DNA of 5,256 bases, taken from contig DYZF01000172.1 of the NCBI GenBank assembly GCA_020741375.1, forward strand, positions 1 through 5,256, given 5' to 3'. Shown piece by piece: positions 1 to 5,256 of the stretch; within the stretch, counting starts at the first letter, position 1; each line of letters starts with the position of its first letter. The notes under the pieces were generated by a model, which did not search any database, was not told the DNA's origin, and worked only from the letters and a program-made list of their open reading frames with translations. The DNA comes from Tessaracoccus flavescens. GTDB taxonomy: Bacteria > Actinomycetota > Actinomycetes > Propionibacteriales > Propionibacteriaceae. A program made the position numbers and the translations under genes.

Positions 1-2540
<2,540 letters not shown>

Positions 2541-2544
<4 letters not shown>

Positions 2545-3590
2545 GCACCGCGGTTCGCGCCCTCCGGTCCGGCTACCACGTCGCCAGGGCGGGTCTGTTC
2601 CGCTACGGCGGAGGTGATCCGGAGCGGGTTCACGAGGCCATGATCCACTGGCTCGCCAAGGTGCCGGCCGGCGCTCGGGCGACGGTGTGCGACCCGGTCA
2701 CCGTGGCCGGTGTGCGCTTCCCCAACCGCGTGGGCTTGGCCGCTGGGCTCGACAAGGATGGTCTGGCGGCGCAGGCGTGGGCCCGCTTCGGCTTCGGCCA
2801 CGCCGAGCTCGGCACCGTGACGGCGTTGGCACAGCCCGGCAACCCCACGCCGCGGGTGTTCCGCGCGGTCGAATCTCACGGCATCGTCAACCGGATGGGC
2901 TTCAACAACCGTGGCGCGGCGGCGTTGGCGCAGAACCTGCGCGCCAAGGGCGCGTCCCGCGGCAATAACGCTCTGGGTATTCCTCTCGGCATCTCGATCG
3001 GCAAGTCGAAGGTCACCGAGCTGGACCAGGCAACCGAGGACTACCTGACGTCGCTTCGGCTGCTGGCCCCCTTGGCCGATTACATCGCGATCAATGTGTC
3101 GAGCCCCAACACGCCTGGCCTGCGCAGCCTGCAGGCAGCATCCGAACTCGCGTCTTTGCTCGGTGCCCTCTCCGACGAGGCGGCCACCCTCTCCGCCGCT
3201 CCCGTGCCGATCATGGTCAAGCTCGCCCCCGATCTCACGGGCGAGGATCTGCGGGAATCGCTCGCCGCGATCAATGATTCTGCGGCCTCGGGCGTGATCG
3301 CCACGAACACCACATTGGGGCGTGATGGCTTGCGCGGCCGCGACCTGCGTCTGGCGGACGAGGCCGGGGGACTGAGCGGGGCGCCACTCACCGCCAAGGC
3401 GCTGGCTTTCGTGGAGCATCTGGCCTCCTCGACCCAGCTGCCCGTCATCGGCGTGGGCGGGATCATGAGCCCCGCCGACGGCGCCCGCATGTTCGACGCC
3501 GGCGCAGTTCTGGTGCAGTTGTACACCGGTTTCATCTACGAAGGACCAGCCCTGATCCACGGCATCCACGAAACGAGGAAGCAGCGATGA
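2541..3590 (+). CDS. pyrD: Dihydroorotate dehydrogenase, quinone-dependent (class 2)
   Basis: PyrD oxidises dihydroorotate to orotate with FMN and passes the electrons to membrane quinone; class 2 enzymes sit peripherally on the inner face of the membrane. The 349 residues are a normal class 2 length. Residues 1-45 form the amphipathic helical N-terminal extension that marks this class and forms the quinone entry site. The FMN barrel follows: [10 protein letters not shown] (65-74), NRMGFNNRG (117-125), then [11 protein letters not shown] (185-195), in which S188 is the class 2 catalytic base (class 1 uses Cys) and N185 and N190 contact substrate. ATNTT (254-258), GGLSG (276-280), GVGGI (304-308) and [13 protein letters not shown] (324-336) bind FMN and its phosphate. 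The GTG start at 2541 is chosen because it overlaps the carB stop as GTGA, has AGGA at 2531-2534, and gives the expected N-terminus. Coupled translation with carB is inferred. Confidence 0.97.
3575..3579 (+). promoter_or_regulatory. Ribosome binding site of pyrF
   Basis: GAGGA lies 7 bases before the ATG at 3587, inside the last codons of pyrD. It supports the ATG that overlaps the pyrD stop as the true pyrF start. Confidence 0.7.
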
Positions 3591-4399
3591 CGTACGCGCA
3601 GCGACTCCAGCAGGTGACTGAGCAGAGGGGCCGGCTGTGCGTCGGAATCGATCCGATGCCGTCGGTTCTGGCCGCGTGGGATTTGCCCAACGACGTGACG
3701 GGCCTGGAGCGGTGCGCCCGCGGCATCGTCGAGGGGCTCGCCGACAAGGTGGCCGTCTTCAAGCCGCAGTCGGCCTTCTTCGAGGCCTTCGGCTCTCGCG
3801 GCGTCGCCGTTCTGGAGACAGTTCTGCGGGATATCTCGGATGCTGGTGCGTTGAGCATCCTCGACGTCAAGCGCGGTGACATCGGTTCCTCGATGGCCGG
3901 CTACGCCACTGCCTTCCTCGGCGACGACGCCCCGACGCGGGCGGACGCGATCACGCTGAGCCCATATCTCGGGGTTGGCTCGCTGCAGCCGGCCATCGAG
4001 GCCGCCGTCGCCGGTGGGCAGGGCATCTACGTGCTTGCGCGCACGTCGAACCCCGAAGGCGCCCCCGTCCAGTTGGCCACCGCCGGCGACCGCTCCGTCG
4101 CCCAGCACGTCATCGACACCATCGCGGACCTCAATCCGGCTAACGACTACGCCGTCGGGCTGGTCGTCGGTGGCACCCACGAGTCCCTCGGATGCGACCT
4201 CTCGCAGTTCAATGCGTCCATTCTCGTGCCCGGCATCGGGGCTCAAGGGGGGACCATGGAAGCACTCCGAAACCTATTTGGTCTGACCGTAGTCCATGTT
4301 CTTCCGACCGCCAGTCGTGATGTGATTGGTCATGGCCCGGACGCGCTCGCTTCGCGGGCCGAGCGGTTGCTATTGTCGTCCGCTAGTGAACTTGCCTAG
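3587..4399 (+). CDS. pyrF: Orotidine 5'-phosphate decarboxylase, subfamily 2
   Basis: PyrF converts OMP to UMP, the last step of de novo UMP synthesis, in the cytoplasm and without cofactor. At 270 residues it has the length of the longer subfamily 2 enzymes typical of mycobacteria and other actinobacteria, not the roughly 230-245 residues of the E. coli/Bacillus type. Seen motifs are CVGIDPMP (18-25, substrate-binding Asp), FKPQSAFFE (58-66, Lys contacting substrate), and LDVKRGDIGS (92-101), whose D93, K95 and D98 fit the catalytic D-x-K-x-x-D signature. SPYLG (125-129), ARTSNPEG (151-158), LVPGIGAQGG (213-222) and R244 in TASRDVI complete the phosphate-binding end. Most mycobacterial homologues read DAKRGD where this has DVKRGD, a conservative change. 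The ATG overlaps the pyrD stop as ATGA. The last 50 or so codons are richer in A/T-ending codons than the rest of the gene. Confidence 0.97.
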   Translation: MTYAQRLQQVTEQRGRLCVGIDPMPSVLAAWDLPNDVTGLERCARGIVEGLADKVAVFKPQSAFFEAFGSRGVAVLETVLRDISDAGALSILDVKRGDIGSSMAGYATAFLGDDAPTRADAITLSPYLGVGSLQPAIEAAVAGGQGIYVLARTSNPEGAPVQLATAGDRSVAQHVIDTIADLNPANDYAVGLVVGGTHESLGCDLSQFNASILVPGIGAQGGTMEALRNLFGLTVVHVLPTASRDVIGHGPDALASRAERLLLSSASELA

Positions 4400-4496
4400 T
4401 TTCGCGAGACCCGCGGAATCGTGATGGCAAAGCCGCGATAACCTCCCGACATAACGATTACGGTAGTCACATCGACTTCCACGACAAGGGGACAAT
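4400..4496 (+). promoter_or_regulatory. pyrF-mihF intergenic region, probable mihF promoter and leader
   Basis: This 97-base gap is the only substantial non-coding stretch in the window and is clearly lower in GC (about 54% by hand count) than the flanking genes. It lies where a new transcription unit for mihF and gmk would be expected to start. A TANNNT match, TACGGT at 4459-4464, could be a -10 element, but no convincing -35 hexamer lies at the right distance, so exact promoter bases are not assigned. A weak inverted repeat (CGCGG 4412-4416 with CCGCG 4433-4437, 16-base loop) has no following T-run and is not a clear intrinsic terminator. Read-through from pyrF therefore remains possible. 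That it drives mihF is inferred from position only. Confidence 0.35.
4486..4491 (+). promoter_or_regulatory. Ribosome binding site of mihF
   Basis: AAGGGG sits 5 bases before the ATG at 4497. It is a good purine-rich Shine-Dalgarno match and supports this ATG as the mihF start. Confidence 0.65.
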
Positions 4497-4808
4497 ATGG
4501 CCATTCCTCAGTTGAGCAGTGCCCAGTTGGAGGCCGCCCGTGAGGCCGCCACCCAGGCCCGCCGCGCTCGCGCCGAGTTGAAGGAACAGGTCAAGACAGG
4601 CCAGATTTCCTTCGGCGACGCGTTGACCAAGGCGTTCGACGACGACTCGCTGTCCCGCATCAAGGTGGTTGACCTGCTGCGTTCCATGCCCCGTGTTGGC
4701 GTCACGCGTGCCGCCGAGATCATGGAGAAGCTGAACATCGCCCCGAACCGACGCATCCGCGGGTTGGGCCGGCACCAGGTGGTGCGGCTCAACGAGATGT
4801 TCGGCTAG
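4497..4808 (+). CDS. mihF: Integration host factor, actinobacterial type (mIHF)
   Basis: This is a 103-residue basic DNA-binding protein of the actinobacterial IHF family, unrelated in fold to the HU-like IHF of proteobacteria. Known members (M. smegmatis mIHF, Streptomyces sIHF) are nucleoid-associated, bind duplex DNA with little sequence preference, affect topology and recombination, and are needed for phage L5 integration in mycobacteria. Seen here: a long N-terminal helix rich in Ala, Arg and Lys (about 10-35, [11 protein letters not shown]), then the helix-two-turns-helix core with [16 protein letters not shown] at 57-72 and [16 protein letters not shown] at 74-89, where G68 and the NRRIRGLG segment (84-91) are the family's conserved DNA-contacting part. 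Length matches the family (about 100-105). The start is set by AAGGGG at 4486-4491. It sits immediately before gmk, the conserved actinobacterial arrangement. No metabolic link to the pyrimidine genes is implied. Confidence 0.95.
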   Translation: MAIPQLSSAQLEAAREAATQARRARAELKEQVKTGQISFGDALTKAFDDDSLSRIKVVDLLRSMPRVGVTRAAEIMEKLNIAPNRRIRGLGRHQVVRLNEMFG

Positions 4809-4818
4809 TCTGCGCCGA

Positions 4819-5256
4819 GTGAGACCAGCCGACGTTTGGGTAATCTCCGGCCCCAGTGGGGTCGGAAAAGGCACTGTGTGCGCACGGCTTCGTGAACTCC
4901 ATCCGGAGCCGTTCTTCTCGGTGTCGATGACCACGCGCGCCCCGCGCCCGACGGAAGTTCCGGGGGAGAGCTACCACTTCGTCAGCGTGGAGGAGTTCCG
5001 CGCGTTGATCGAAGCCGGGGAACTCCTCGAATGGGCTGTCGTCCACGGCACGAACTACTACGGCACGCCGCGCGGCCCGGTCCTCAAGGCCGTCGCAGAG
5101 GGTCGTCCCGTCGTCCTCGAGATCGATCTGCAGGGCGCCCGTCAAGTCAAACAGAACCTTCCTGACGCCAAGCTCATTTTCTTGACCCCGCCGTCGTGGG
5201 ATGAGTTGGTGGCCCGGCTTCACGGTCGCGGCACGGAGGACGAGGAGACGCAACGG
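4819..5256 (+). CDS. gmk: Guanylate kinase, 3'-truncated
   Basis: Gmk phosphorylates GMP (and dGMP) to GDP with ATP in the cytoplasm, an essential step in guanine nucleotide supply. The window holds 146 codons with no stop; the family is usually about 185-210 residues, so some 40-60 C-terminal residues are missing. The P-loop GPSGVGKGT is at 11-19. The GMP-binding region holds S36, R40 and R43 (SMTTRAPRP) and Y52, followed by LLEWAVVHG with E71, then Y80 and Y81 with GTP (82-84). EIDLQGAR (101-108) supplies D103, and FLTPPSW (121-127) and RLHGRGTE (133-140) lead into the lid. The GTG at 4819 gives a short normal N-terminus before the first strand (VWVIS); no better ATG or GTG is seen in frame nearby. 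No good Shine-Dalgarno precedes it, and it lies 10 bases after the mihF stop, so coupled translation is likely. Confidence 0.95.
   Translation, partial: MRPADVWVISGPSGVGKGTVCARLRELHPEPFFSVSMTTRAPRPTEVPGESYHFVSVEEFRALIEAGELLEWAVVHGTNYYGTPRGPVLKAVAEGRPVVLEIDLQGARQVKQNLPDAKLIFLTPPSWDELVARLHGRGTEDEETQR

Noticed and set aside
3536..4246. Minus-strand open frame of 236 codons opposite pyrF
   Set aside because: Same reason: it is entirely antisense to an intact pyrF and has low-complexity Arg/Gly/Val/Asp composition.
4334..4360. Inverted repeat GGCCCG / CGGGCC near the end of pyrF, considered as a terminator
   Set aside because: It lies inside the coding sequence about 40 bases before the stop, has a 15-base loop, and has no U-tract after it. 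Such GC-rich inverted repeats are expected by chance here.
4789..5253. Minus-strand open frame opposite gmk
   Set aside because: The plus strand has an unbroken guanylate kinase reading frame with P-loop and GMP-binding residues; the antisense frame shows no family features.

Overview
This window looks like an ordinary chromosomal housekeeping segment from a high-GC Gram-positive bacterium (Actinomycetota). The clearest lineage marker is a gene for the actinobacterial-type integration host factor (mIHF) directly upstream of guanylate kinase. Strong G/C preference at third codon positions and GTG starts fit this. Propionibacteriaceae or a relative is a guess from the general look of the proteins. 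The sequence alone does not prove the genus.

Layout: all five genes are on the + strand. Positions 1-4399 hold the end of a de novo pyrimidine operon: carB (cut at its 5' end), pyrD and pyrF, each joined to the next by a 4-base stop/start overlap (GTGA, then ATGA). A 97-base gap (4400-4496) follows and is the only non-coding stretch of note. It probably carries the signals for the next unit. After it come mihF (4497-4808) and, 10 bases after its stop, gmk, which runs off the 3' end.

How the genes work together: CarB makes carbamoyl phosphate, the first committed metabolite of the pathway. PyrD oxidises dihydroorotate to orotate and passes electrons to the quinone pool. PyrF decarboxylates OMP to UMP, and UMP feeds back on CarB through its C-terminal domain. 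pyrE, needed between PyrD and PyrF, is not in the window; neither are carA, pyrB and pyrC. Gmk phosphorylates GMP to GDP and so serves purine nucleotide supply. mIHF is a small nucleoid-associated DNA-binding protein.

I found no mobile element, CRISPR array, RNA gene, phage gene or undescribed system. The long open frames on the minus strand are explained by the codon bias of the plus-strand genes.
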